DNA from: Phalacrocorax aristotelis | Taxonomy: Eukaryota > Chordata > Aves > Suliformes > Phalacrocoracidae | Direction: 5' to 3' | Assembly: GCF_949628215.1 (NCBI RefSeq) | Contig: NC_134288.1 | Coordinates: 9,307,682-9,371,681, forward strand | Length of the DNA: 64,000 nt | In this document: piece by piece, positions 44,890 through 56,800 of the stretch | Layout of the letters: every line of letters starts with the position of its first letter | How positions within the stretch are numbered: position 1 is the first letter of the stretch | Position numbers and translations under genes: made by a program | Notes under the pieces: model-generated | Told to the model about the DNA's origin: nothing | Databases searched by the model: none | Seen by the model: only the letters and a program-made list of their open reading frames with translations

Positions 44890-47800
44890 CTAGAAAAGAA
44901 GGCAAGGGTGGCTGTTTTCATGGCTGCCCAGCCAGCACTGGGTCCTGCAGGAGGAGAGCCCATGCACCCACCTTGCTGGAGAACCTGCTGAGCTCCCGCA
45001 GCAGCTCCTGCTCAGCCTGCCGCCGCTCCACCTGCCTGTAGAAGCTCATCAGCTTCGTCCGGAAAAGGGCTGCAGCCACCTGGAAGGTGTCTGCCTCAGG
45101 GAAAGCCATATCTTGGACCTCAGCTGCCTCCTGACACAGGGCCAAGCCATGCTGGTACTGAGCCTGCAGGGACAGCAGGAATGAACATGCTCCATGCTCG
45201 GGAAATGGTGCTGACCTGCTGCACTGGGGTGTGTGTGCAGGGTGAGGCTCTCTGCAGGTCAGCGCTCAGCATTGCTATCAAAGCTGTATTGGAAATGCTT
45301 CTGTGCAAGTGAGAAGAAACAAAGAGAATGGGGATTCTCAAAATCTCTGCTCTGTTCTGGCTTGGCTCAAAATGCACAAAATGCATTGTTCTGCCCTGAG
45401 TGGAGTCACCTTGCTTTGTCCTCCCTGCAGGGCAGGTAACTAAAAGGCCTCCATATCTAGAGGCATGGGAGGAACAAGTCCATGTCACCACATTTTTTGT
45501 TGTCCGATGGACATCCAGGCTCCGCAGCCTGGCCCTGCAGGGGGCTGCGAAGGATAGAGTGCAGGATGGGTTGAGCACAGCAGCCCCAGCCCAAAGCACA
45601 CCGAGGAGCAGCACAAATGTCCCCTTCACCAGAGCAGGGCTGCCCAAAGACCCCGGCAAAGCTGGGCTTGAAAACTGTGGCTTGACCCAGCCAGCTTGCA
45701 GACACCCAGTTTTGCCCAGTTTTGCCCAGAAGCCTCATTCTGAAACTGGGGGATTTGGGCTGATTGTATCAAACTTTGTAACAGTGTTCGAACGTTTCTA
45801 ATTTGGCATTTTCAGTTTCTGCCAAGCGCCAGGCAGGGTCTGGAGCCACCTAACACACCGCTGGCAGCAATACCTAGGGATGCATGTTACAGAAAAGACA
45901 CCTTCACACATACTGTTGCCTGGACGAGGAACTCATTAAACTGCTCGGCAGAGCCCTGGAAGCTGTTGGGGCTCCACTCCTCAGTGCCCATCTCCTGCAG
46001 CTGCGCTGCTCCCTCCCCGTCCAGCCAGCGCCCCAGCTGCAAAAGAGAGCAGGGCTGAGGGTCAGGCGGGACTGGCCGCTGGCGGCAGCGCTTCCGCAGC
46101 ACCTCCCCTTCCTTCCATGACCAGGGCATCCCGTCCCAGGCGTGGTTATGCACAGTCATCCCATAACGAAAATCAAAGCTGAGGCACTCCTGTTATTCTC
46201 CGGGCTTCCGTCATCATCAAAAACCGAGGAAATGTGCCCAAAATGCTCAGCCATGGGAACACCGCAGAGAAAAACTTCAACATGCTGCACCCAGAGCAGC
46301 ACCCCAGGGATGCTCAACTCACCTTGCTGAACTTGGCCTGGAGTTCCTGGACCTTTCGGAGGAATTCCAGGCGCTCCAGGCAGCTGTTGGACTGGGATAC
46401 CAGGTCATGAAGCTCTTCCTCCAGCTGGCTGTACAGCCGCTCAGCTGACTCTATGCTGGTCCTGGTGGTTGGGGAGGAGAGGGGCTGTCAGTGCCGGGTG
46501 TTGCCGGGCAAGCTGCAAGCTCCTCCTGAAGACGCCAGCTGAAGCAGCTCTCTGGCGGGCAGCAGCCTCTCAATAGGGCAGCTCCCTGGAAGTGGGCACT
46601 GGCATGTGGCCATTTGGCCGGCTAGGAGCCGAGGGAGCGGACAGGCAATGATCCAGCACGTGCAGCTGGCAAGAGCCCAGCAGATGCCCAGGTCAGGAGC
46701 CAAACAGGAGGCCTCCTCCCTGCTCACCTTCTGCATCCTCGGAGCCCATTCAGGACACACAGGCACTCCCTGGGGTGCGCTGGGGAGCAGGCTCCAGGCC
46801 CTGCACGTTAGGCATGCTGCAGCACAGCACCCTGGCCTTGCAGGTGCCCTGACACCTCCCTGTCCCATGGAGCAAGATGGATGTCAAGGAACACGGGACA
46901 GGAAGGTGTTGGCTGTCAATGTGGCCTGGCCCAGCCAAGAGAAGGGAGCAGAAGAAAGCAGTGGGATTAGTGCTGTCTGCACACATGGACCACTGGACAA
47001 GTACAGCATGGCTGGACGAGTGCAGCATCGCTGGACGAGCACAGCTTCACCGAGGCTTGGCCCCATCTAGTGGCTTTGCCTGAGACCATCCTGGAGGTCT
47101 TGCTGCAGGCCTTGCTGAGCAGCCCCAGAGCCTGGTCCCGGGGCAGAAAACGTTCCCAGGGACCCATGCACCTTCCCCAGCTGGGATGACGTGAAATCCT
47201 GCAAAGGGCTGTCTGAGACACAAGCTCCAGGTTCGGAGGGAGTTTGCAGGGCACGAGGGAGCACAGTGCCAGCTCCAGGCCATGCTGGAAAGAAGCTCAT
47301 GCTCATGGCAACGGCTTTCCCTGGGGAGGTGGTTCTGTCAGCCAGCAGAGGAGGCCGGGGGTCCTTGTCATTGGCACCCCTCTTCTGGTAAAGCACCCCC
47401 CCGCCTCCTACCTGACATCGGCTGAGGCGCTGAGCCGGGCAGCCTCCCTGCGCATCCTGGCCAGCACGGCCCCCGCCTCACGCTGCACGCACACCAGCTG
47501 CGGGTCGCTCAGCACCCTCTGCATCAGCTCCTGGTGCCTCCCAATGCACACGGCCGCATCCTGCAGAAGGAGGGTCAGAGGCATGGGGCCTTACCTGGTG
47601 GCTCCGGGGCCAGCACGGGACAGGTGCCTGTGACTGCACCCTAAGGGACTAGCAAAGGGGACAGGGGACAGCCCTGCAGCCAGGAGTGCTGGTCCAGGAG
47701 AAGTTGTACTGAGTTTTGGGCAACGAGGGTGAAATGTCGCTGTGTGCTGGACTGCAGATGGGCTCTTTGGAAACGTCTACAACCTGCGGTGCTGCAGCCC

Positions 47801-50800
47801 CCGTTACCTGAGTCCCTGCCAGTGCATCAGCACTCCGCAGCTCCTGGATGCAGCTCTGCAGCAGCTCCGATGCCCGCCTGAGGCTGGCCATGAAGGGATT
47901 CAGTTTCTGCGGGTAGGACACACAGCGGGTCAGTGGGGCTGGGGTGGGAGGGCAGAAAGCAGGGTGGGAAGTCAGCCTGCCCACAAGGAGGAAGAGGAAG
48001 AGGAGCAATGCCAGGCCAGAGCAGGGAATACTGCAGGGCACCAGGTTAAAGCCAAGAAGGAAGGGAGCGTGGAGATGGATGGGCAGCTACAGGGAGGAGC
48101 AGTCAGAAGCAGGCAGGAAGTGGTCGCCCTCCTGTGCTCAGAGCTGTCCTTTTCCTTCCCCTCTCCTGGGCTTTCCTGCCTCTTTTCCAAGGATGCCTGT
48201 GAGACACACAAGCCACAGTGGGGATGCAGAGACACCGCGGGGAGGTGAGGCGATGGCTAATGGTGTGATAACAGACACCTGGAAGAATTGAACCCACTCG
48301 CCGTGGCAGTAGGGGAAGGTGCCGTCCAGCTCCTGAGTCAGCTGGGAGCTGTCGACGTAGCGTCCCAGAGCCTTCAGTGATGCCAGGGTCTCCACCTGTG
48401 GGGCACAGGTCTTGTGAGCACTGCAGGACTGTGCCAGGGGCCCCCCCCAGAAGCATCCTCAGGGGCAGCCTGGAGCAGGGGGCATAACCCTGTCTTTCCT
48501 AAGCAACCTGCCCTGTTAACCTGCACAGCGCAGTGGCCCCGGGAGCGCTGTGTGCTGGCAGGGCTGAGCACGCCATGCAGCAGCCCCACTCAGAGCAGCT
48601 CCTGGCAGCTCTGTGCTGTTCGAATGCATGGGAGATTGCCGGGACAGCAATAATCTGCCATGCAGCCAAGCTAGGTGATCAAGCTCATTAATATTTCACA
48701 TTATATTAATTAAACTGAGCAGCACTAAAAGAACAATAAACCCTTTCAAGTCTAGATTTATTATCCCAGTTGCTGTGTCCAGCCACTGGAGGTAATTGGG
48801 AAAGCGCTTGGCTGTCCTTGGGCATCCTTCACCTGCCTGTGCAGCCCAGTGAGCCCAAGAGCCTCACCCTGCACCCAGGACCTGCCCCAGCAAGGCCCTG
48901 CTCTGCCTGGGGTCCCTGAGCAGGGGAACTGGGATCTCCAAGCAAGGGGATGGATGGTCCCCAAGGCAGGAAGCTCCTTTCACCCTGATTCTGCTCTTCC
49001 CATAGGAGACAACATGGGTACACGAGGATGGAGAGGGACATGCTCACCTGCACCCCAGGCAGCCTCTCACGGTGAGCAACCAGCTCCTTCTCGGACAGCA
49101 GCAGCATGGTGTGGATGCAGCCCGGCGAGACACTCTGCAGGAGGCAGGGAAGAGTCACCACAGCAAACGCCATGGTGCAGCTCCCGGGTTACCCACGGTG
49201 ATGCCAGGGCTCAGTTGCCTGAGTGAGCTGAGGCCAGCGAGCTCATTACAAAGGAAAAGGCTCCCAAGCTCCCTGGCATGGGAAATGGAAACAGGCTGCT
49301 CATGCCATAACCCCATCCCCATCCACCAGCTCCCTGGCAGAAAGCACCCACGGAAAGAACCTTGTGAGCAAACCCCTTCACTTGCACTATCGATGCTTCT
49401 CTGCACCAGAAGCATTGAGGTCAGCACAGGATTTATCAGACAGGCTGCAACCTAGCCCTGAGCAGGCAGAGGCACAGGGCACTGCAGCAGGGAGGACCCC
49501 ATGGCCTCCAGGACAGCACAAGGCACTCCCAAGGCACTGCCTTCGCATTGGCATGGAAACCCTGCCAGGATGAATTGACCATCACTGTGGAGCCAATCTC
49601 CAGGTGAGCTCAGCTAGTGGAATGCTGAAGGGGTTTGGGGCACACCGCAGTGTTGGGTGATAGCAGGGCCAAGAAAAAGGACAGATTCTGTGGGGCTGGG
49701 AAGGGACATTCTGACCCAAACTGCCGGTCCCTCATGGCTGGCATTCGAGGAGCTGGAGAGATGCAAGCACCAAGTGTGAGTTTGGTTTGGGCGGCTGGGG
49801 CAAACGGGATCTCTGTGCCCTGCTGGGGGACGGTCTGTGCTGAAGACATGCTCAGAAATTAGAGACTGATCAGCAACTTTGGGAACAAATTGGTAGTTGT
49901 TTAAGTGCTGCAAGACCTACAGGGAGTCAGGAGCCAGGACTGGCCACTGGGAAGAAGCAGCAAGAGACACATGGGTTTTCTACATCAGCACATTGCAATG
50001 CAGCTGCAGGCAGCTGAGAGCTGCCTCAGTAAATCCACACCGTGATGCTTATGGGTAAAATATATAAGTGAGATAAAAACCATGGCCTCAGGCACGGTGG
50101 CATTGGGGGCTGCCAGAAAAGCTGCTGCCATCCAGAAGATTGCACCTCATGACAGCTGCCATGGAGGCTCTGAGGGACCCTTAGAGGGCAGCAGCACTTG
50201 CTCCTGGGTAGGGACCCCCTAGCATGTCCGTGGCACAGGAACACAGTGCCCAGCGTACCTGGACAGAGCGTAGGGCCGAGAACAGGACAGGGGCAGGTGG
50301 CCGCTTCCTGGCATCCACCATGACAGTGAGCCCGCCATCCTTTGCTTCTCGCCTAGTAAGGGGAAATAAAGCAGGAGGCAGATTGTACTGGTTAGAAGCA
50401 GCAGGATAAGTGTGGGTCTCCCCTCCTCGGCAGGACCCGCTTGAAGTCCCCTCCCATGGCTCCACACCCCTGAGCAGCAGGATGAGGGCAGGCAGGAACT
50501 GGCAGCTGCAGGCAATGGCCTCGTCCCCATGGGACGCCCCGGCCACGGGAATTGCTGGACCTTCAATAATGCATCCTCAGGGCTGGCTGCACTGGGCACT
50601 GGGGACAGCAAACACAGTGGGGACCACGCAGGATGTCCACAAAGCAGCATGTGCAGGATGCTGGGCATACACCCTGGCTTGGTCAGGGCACTGCCTGGGA
50701 CCCCCAAGCTGGGAAGCAGCTGGGGGGATCCCTGGCAGGTCCTCCTGGCCCTTACCTGGGGAGGGAGCAGAGGTAGAGGATAAGCCTTGCCAACTCAGTG

Positions 50801-53800
50801 GCCGAGCACCACGTTGTCCCCCAGGCGCTGCCGCTGGTGGTCACCTGGAGAAGGGCCCTGCCCATCCTGTCTGAGCTCCCTGTGTGGAAAGGTGCAAGTC
50901 ACCCCTCCAGCAGCCACCCGCCAGCTGCAAACTCCAGCTATTAGCAACACCCCAGGAGGGGCCAGGGCTCCCATTGGCCTCACTGCTGCTCGCCAAGCAG
51001 TAATGGCTGCTGAGGGGTGTAGGAGCAGGCTCTGCCCCAGCTCGGCTTGGCGGGCTCAGCCGGGTTAATACTGTGCAGCTGTGGTGGCGCAGTGGCCACC
51101 CCAGTGCTACTCCCATGCAGCCTCCCCTGGCCCCTCTGGACTGGCAACACCAGCCCACGAGGGCACTCAGCACGAACTCAGCTGCTGGGGGCATTTTTCT
51201 TGAAAAAGATGGGTTTTGTCACTGTTTTTCGGCTCTTGGGAAAAGGAAGAAGCCAAACGTTTAGTGTTTGGCAGCAACAGGCTGAACGGCTTCATTGGTG
51301 AGGAATGGTGTGGGAGGGCTCGGTGCAGCTGGGAACTGGGGCAGCTGCTCAGAGCAGACTGCTTGTTTTTATGTTTTAAATTTTTTTTGCCCAGCTGAAA
51401 ATAAATTTTCTGTGTGGCAGCTTTCTGGTCTCCAGGAAAGCCCTGAAACCTTCCTCCAGAAAACCCTCTCCAGCAGCACAGCATTATCCCTCTGGAGGCT
51501 TCTCCCAGCATCTCCAGAGGGTTTCATGGTGCCAGAGGTACCTGGCAGGCACACGATGCCTGAGTGCAGCAGTCTGGCATGCAGATCCTGCCAGGCCGGT
51601 GGCTCCCGGCCGGGGATGCCAGTGCTGGGCACAGAGGGACCGTTCTTGCAGCCAGTGCTTTCCAGGGATCGTTCTTCCACAGGAGCAGCAGCTGCATCTG
51701 TACCTGCCCATGGGGACAGAGGAGAGAGGAGCTGGCAATGCACAACAAGGCAGAGAAATGCAAAAGCGCCCACAGAGCCCAGGCAGGCACCGCAGCCCTG
51801 CTCAGATGATACCTTTCCCAGCTGGCTTGGCTCTGCCCATCCTGGGCGAGTAAATGGCAGACATCTTCTTCCAGGCCCCTTCATGCTGGCTGGTGGCTCT
51901 TTCGTCCCCAGGGGCTGCCCCGAACCGTGGGCCCTTCAGGAAGGAGAACCTGTGGCCAGAGCCCAGGGGGAGCCGGGGGCTGCCCTGCTGCGGCAATGCC
52001 TCTGCCTGCACCCCGGGACTCATTCTGCGGGGACGGCGGGTGAGGAGCGTGGGGCTGCCAGCCCCCCTCCCATGCTGTGTGGGGGTCTCACAGGGAATAG
52101 CAGGGGGTGGCTCGGGGCTGGGGCCATCCGGCTCCTCCAGGATGGCTGCCATCAGCCCGGGGCCAAAGCTCACTGGGTTCTGTAGTGCGGCCAGGTAGGA
52201 GTCACGGTGGCGGCACCGTGGGCCATGTGGCCCCGGCTCCAGGCTCAGCTTCCTCCTGAGGCACGGGGTGCAGGGACCTTCCTCTGAGCTTGGAGGCCCT
52301 CCGCAGGGCCAGGCGTCTGCCCCCGGTCCCCCATTCACCACGGGGATCGTCGCCTCAGCCCTGGCCCCCATCGGCCCCGCCGGGCAGGCAGGTGGCAGGG
52401 ACCTGGCCAGGAGGTCCAGCTGCTCCTGGGAGACCTCCAGCAGTTTCACATACTCCCCCTCCAGGTTCTGGCTGACGATCTCGCAGAGGCTGGGCACGGC
52501 CAGCATGGTTGGCTTCTTCTGCAGCCCCGCCTGGTCCACCTTGATCAGTCCCGGGTATCTTCCCTGGCTCAATTTCCGAGAGGTGAACTTGCACCCTGGG
52601 ACCGTGCCCGCAACGTTGCCATAGGGCACCGGAGCGTCTGCCGTGCTGTGGGGTGCAGGCATGCTGGGTGCTGCCAGCTCAGCTGCAGGTCCAGGGGCGG
52701 AGCCATACTGGGCCCCTGTGGGTGCACCATCATCTCCAGTCTTGGGCTTATTGATGAACTCTGGTGTGGCGATCTTGCTCCATGGCAGCGGGGTGATGCC
52801 GTTCTGGGTGGCCACCAAGCAGGTGTGCAGGGGGGCTCTGGTCCGGTCACCATTTATCTCCTCCAGCCACTCATTGGTAAAGAGCAGTGCGTAGGCGGCC
52901 TCGGGGATGGGTGTCTTCTCCACTGTGCACAGGTCGCGGGAGAGGTGCTTGACAGTGATGCGTGCTGAGTGCTCCTCACAGGGCTCCGCTTGCAGGTAGA
53001 AGTCCCCGGGGCGCAGCAGGAGGGGGTTGAGTGGTGCAAGGTGAACAACCACTTTCTCATGAAGACACAAGGGCCAGCCTTCATGGAGAAAGATGCAGTT
53101 AAAGTAGGGAGCCTGGGAGGGAGGAAGAACACAGAGCATGAGTGAGAGTCCCCACCAGTTCAGTACCCTCCCAGCTGGCCCTGCATGCTCTCACTGCTTG
53201 GCTCTGCACTTCCTATGATGGGGACTGAAGAGCCCGGTGACTCGGCGGGATGCCCCTGAGCCAAGCCACAGCAGGGTCCTGCAAGCATAACCTAAGCCTG
53301 TGGCCATTCCCGGGGTGCTGAGTGCTCCCCATGTGCTAACAGAGGGGAAACCCCCACTGGAGTCTCTGCAGGGGCAAGACAGGGTGACCCGGGAGTCTTC
53401 CCCCCTTATCTCAGGGACTGCACGTGCCAGGCTCTGTGCTGGAGCTATCCCGGGAAGCTGGGTACACCACAGTCCCTTCTGTGGGGAAGACACAGCGACA
53501 GGGAAGGGGGCATGCAGAGGGGGACCCTGCAGCCTGGAGCAGGGCTTGGCCACACAAGGTGTCATGCTATAGGGCAAAACCCCCATGGTCAGGAGCGGGG
53601 CGCAGAGCACTGCAGCACGGGGGGCATGCGGGCTTACGCAGGCTGCCTGCCGCACATGCTCGAAGAGGCGCTTGGCTGGGATGAGGAACTGGAGCAGGCA
53701 GCAGAGTCCATCTCCCCGGTAGCTGGTCTCCAGCAGCCGAAACACCTGGCCCAGGACCGTGGGGGCTGTGGCTTCAAATGGGGGGTAGAGGGCCTGGAGG

Positions 53801-56800
53801 GCACTCTGCACCGCCGTGTCCAGCGACCCAGTGTCCTGCAGGAGAAAAGCATTGCTGGTGAGGAGAGTGGCCCCCGAACAGGATGCCGCCAACCCCCACA
53901 GAGCCTCTGCCCACCGTCCTGCACTGCACTGCTGCACTGTGCCTCTGCTGGGTCCCTGGTACGCCCACGCTGGTAATGCTGCCAAGCTTGGGGGGCTCCA
54001 AACCTTCCTGGCCTGGAAACTGGGGAAGAACTGGGTGTAGAGCACCCCAAGCACCACGTGGGCCGGGGACAGGAGCACAGCTGGGTCTGGTTCTCAGCAC
54101 TGGGCTGTGGCTTAAGGAGCCTGCGATGAGCCCCGAGCACAGCCTGCCACTCTGGTCGGAATGCTGGCTATGTGGAGGTGGAGGAGCCGCAGCAGCCAAG
54201 GGGTTAAGCCAAGCCAGACACTGACCGTGGGGATGTGCCAGGCTCAGCAGCTTGCTGTAGGAATGTAGCTGATAGGGGGAAGGACAAACATCTGAAGATG
54301 GATAGGGTGTTTTTGTTCAGACTCATCACTGAATTTGCTGAAATCAAAATTAGTCCTCAGAGTATTTTCTGGGAAGTGCTGTGCTGGGTTACAGCCCCCT
54401 TCCCTGCACTGCTTCCAGACGGGGGCAAGGATGCTGGTTTCATGCCACACTTAAACTGGCGGTTCTGAGTTTGCTCTCCCAGCTTTGTGGGAGATGTTGG
54501 CTGTGCAGACCCAGCTGGTGAAGCGGGTACACAGAGGGAAGCCATCAGACAGCTCCTGTTAAATCCCAGCCGTGTTACAGGCAGTGCGGGGGTGACTACA
54601 GACATGGCTGCCAAAAGGAGTCCATCAGTGAGTGGGAAAGACAGGCTTCTCCAATTCCTTGGGGAGTATATCTGCAGGAGAGACTCAAATAAAAAAGAAA
54701 TCAGACTGGGGCCAGCATCTGGGAAGTGGGTGGGCAAACAGCACCTTTTCTATTGGAAAGGGTGCTGTTGCAGGAGAGAGACAGGTTCCTGTGTGGTGCA
54801 GGGTCAGGCCCAGCCTAGCTGGCTGGGGATCAGCTGCTCTGCTGCAGAATGTCATCTCTGCCCATCACCCAGGGCTAGGCTCCAGATTTAACTGCAGAGG
54901 GACCCCAGTACTGCAGGCAGCCGGTGGGAGCTGCCACAAAAACGAGCATCCTCCCAGCAGCAGGGACAGTGGCCAGGTCCTGCACGTTGGGCAGCCACAG
55001 CTTGCTGTCGTCCATGTGCTACTGTGTGGGCACCTGGGAAGTCAGGTGGGATTAGCTGAAGGTGGGCATTAGTTTCAGGCAGCTGAAACTGGCCTGAGAG
55101 CCCATACAGAGACAAAGTGGCCTCAGTTAATTCAGCTTAATTAGCTTTAATGCGCGTTAGCTAAAGCACTTTGCAGTCACACTTGGTTAATTCTTCTTGA
55201 CTTTTTCTCTGTATCTCCACACAAAGATGTCCTGCCCTTGGGCCTGGCAGGAGAAGCCATGGGGCCTGGGCAGAGCAGGAGGAGAGCAAGTCCTTTCTTG
55301 GTGCCATGATCTACAATAGGTTATCCTGCCAGGCTTTCTGCACACCTGCTGTTGGATCACTGGTCTTCTCACACTTGGTCTTACTTTGTAAAATTCCTAG
55401 GAGGGATGGGAGACCTTGCTCTGGAAAAGCCCTGTTGCAGCGTAAAGCCCAGCTCCTCACTCTGCCTTGCTCCCAGGGGGCCCCAGCACAGCCACCCACT
55501 CCCAGGCACCGAGTGCGGCTAGGCACCCACCACCTCCTTGCCCGGCCACCACTGAGCTTGGCTCCTTCCTTGTCCCAGCATGGAGGTGGGGAGCACCATC
55601 TGTAACAGCAAAGGGGGATCTGTCCAACTCCTAATGCTGCCATGAGAGACGGGCCAGCACTGCCTGCCCTGCCTGCGCTTGCCTTCACCAGAGCTCGCTG
55701 CTCAGAGTCACCTTTGCACAGCCCTGGCACATTCTGAAACTGGCTCTTTTGAAACCGAACTAAACTCTTACTGGCCAAGCTCATGTGGCACTGATAAAAA
55801 AGCAAAAGAAAACAGAAAGAGAAGCCAGCTCCCCTGAGATCAGGGCTGCTGGGGTTCAGCTCCAGGAAGGCTGCATCACGGGGTGATAAGCAGCCCCAAA
55901 CCTAGCCATTACCCGGCTCAGCCGTGCTGCCGGGGAGGGCTCTGCGGGTCAGGTGCGCAGACCACAGTCCGACGGGGCCAAGGCACAGGCTTCCAACAGC
56001 CCCATCCCACAGCCACCATCTCTGGCAACACTGTCCCTCCAAATCCCAGAGCAGCCTGGCTCCCTGGCCTTGCCCAGTCCCGCACTTTGGAGGCTGGGGA
56101 GAAACGCCCAGAGTTTGGGTAAACCGGCTTGGATCATCTTGGGGTGTCTGAGTGGGGGAGACAACCCTGCCGCAGAGGGAAAAAGGAAAATCTTCCAAAT
56201 CACCACCAAAACCCCACAGCAAAGTGACGCGCCAGAGGATGGATCGGCTGAATAAACAAAGCCGCTCCCCTGTCAATGGAATAAAAACGCCCAGGACTTC
56301 ATCCAGCAGCAGGAACTGTGTGAGCCAACGTCGGGGGAGAAGTACTGACTGATGGAGGCACCAGACGCTGCCTGTGTTGCGCTGGGGAACATTTTGGCCT
56401 GGAATTACTAAAAATGTTTTCACTGAGTGTCACAAATCACTTCATCACTGGGAGAGGATTTTGGGGTAAGCATGGTGCAGTGGCTCTGCGTTCATGGGAG
56501 AAGCTGAGGCCAGGCCTACCGGGGAGCTGTTAGAAATCCAAAAGCAACCAATTAGCCCATGTCCCTCCGCCAGCTGCGAGGGAGTGCAGAACTGAAACAA
56601 AAGGCATTAGGGACCATAAGGAGATTTACATTTGCAAAGCTATTTCCATTTTAATAAGCCAAAGTGCTGTTAAATAGAGATTGATATTTCTCCCCAAATA
56701 CCCATATTTTTAAAGTGGTTTACACCAACACCACGAGCTGGGCTTTGGTGTTTTGGTGCTGTAAAGTTGTTTAATTTGTACCCAAAGCCACAGGGTGACT

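Noticed and set aside
50845-50846. AG as an alternative acceptor for KIAA1755 exon 5
   Set aside because: It would leave the wrong phase after exon 4 and run into a stop. The upstream acceptor at 50880-50881 restores the frame and the conserved DR-GR-LL motif.
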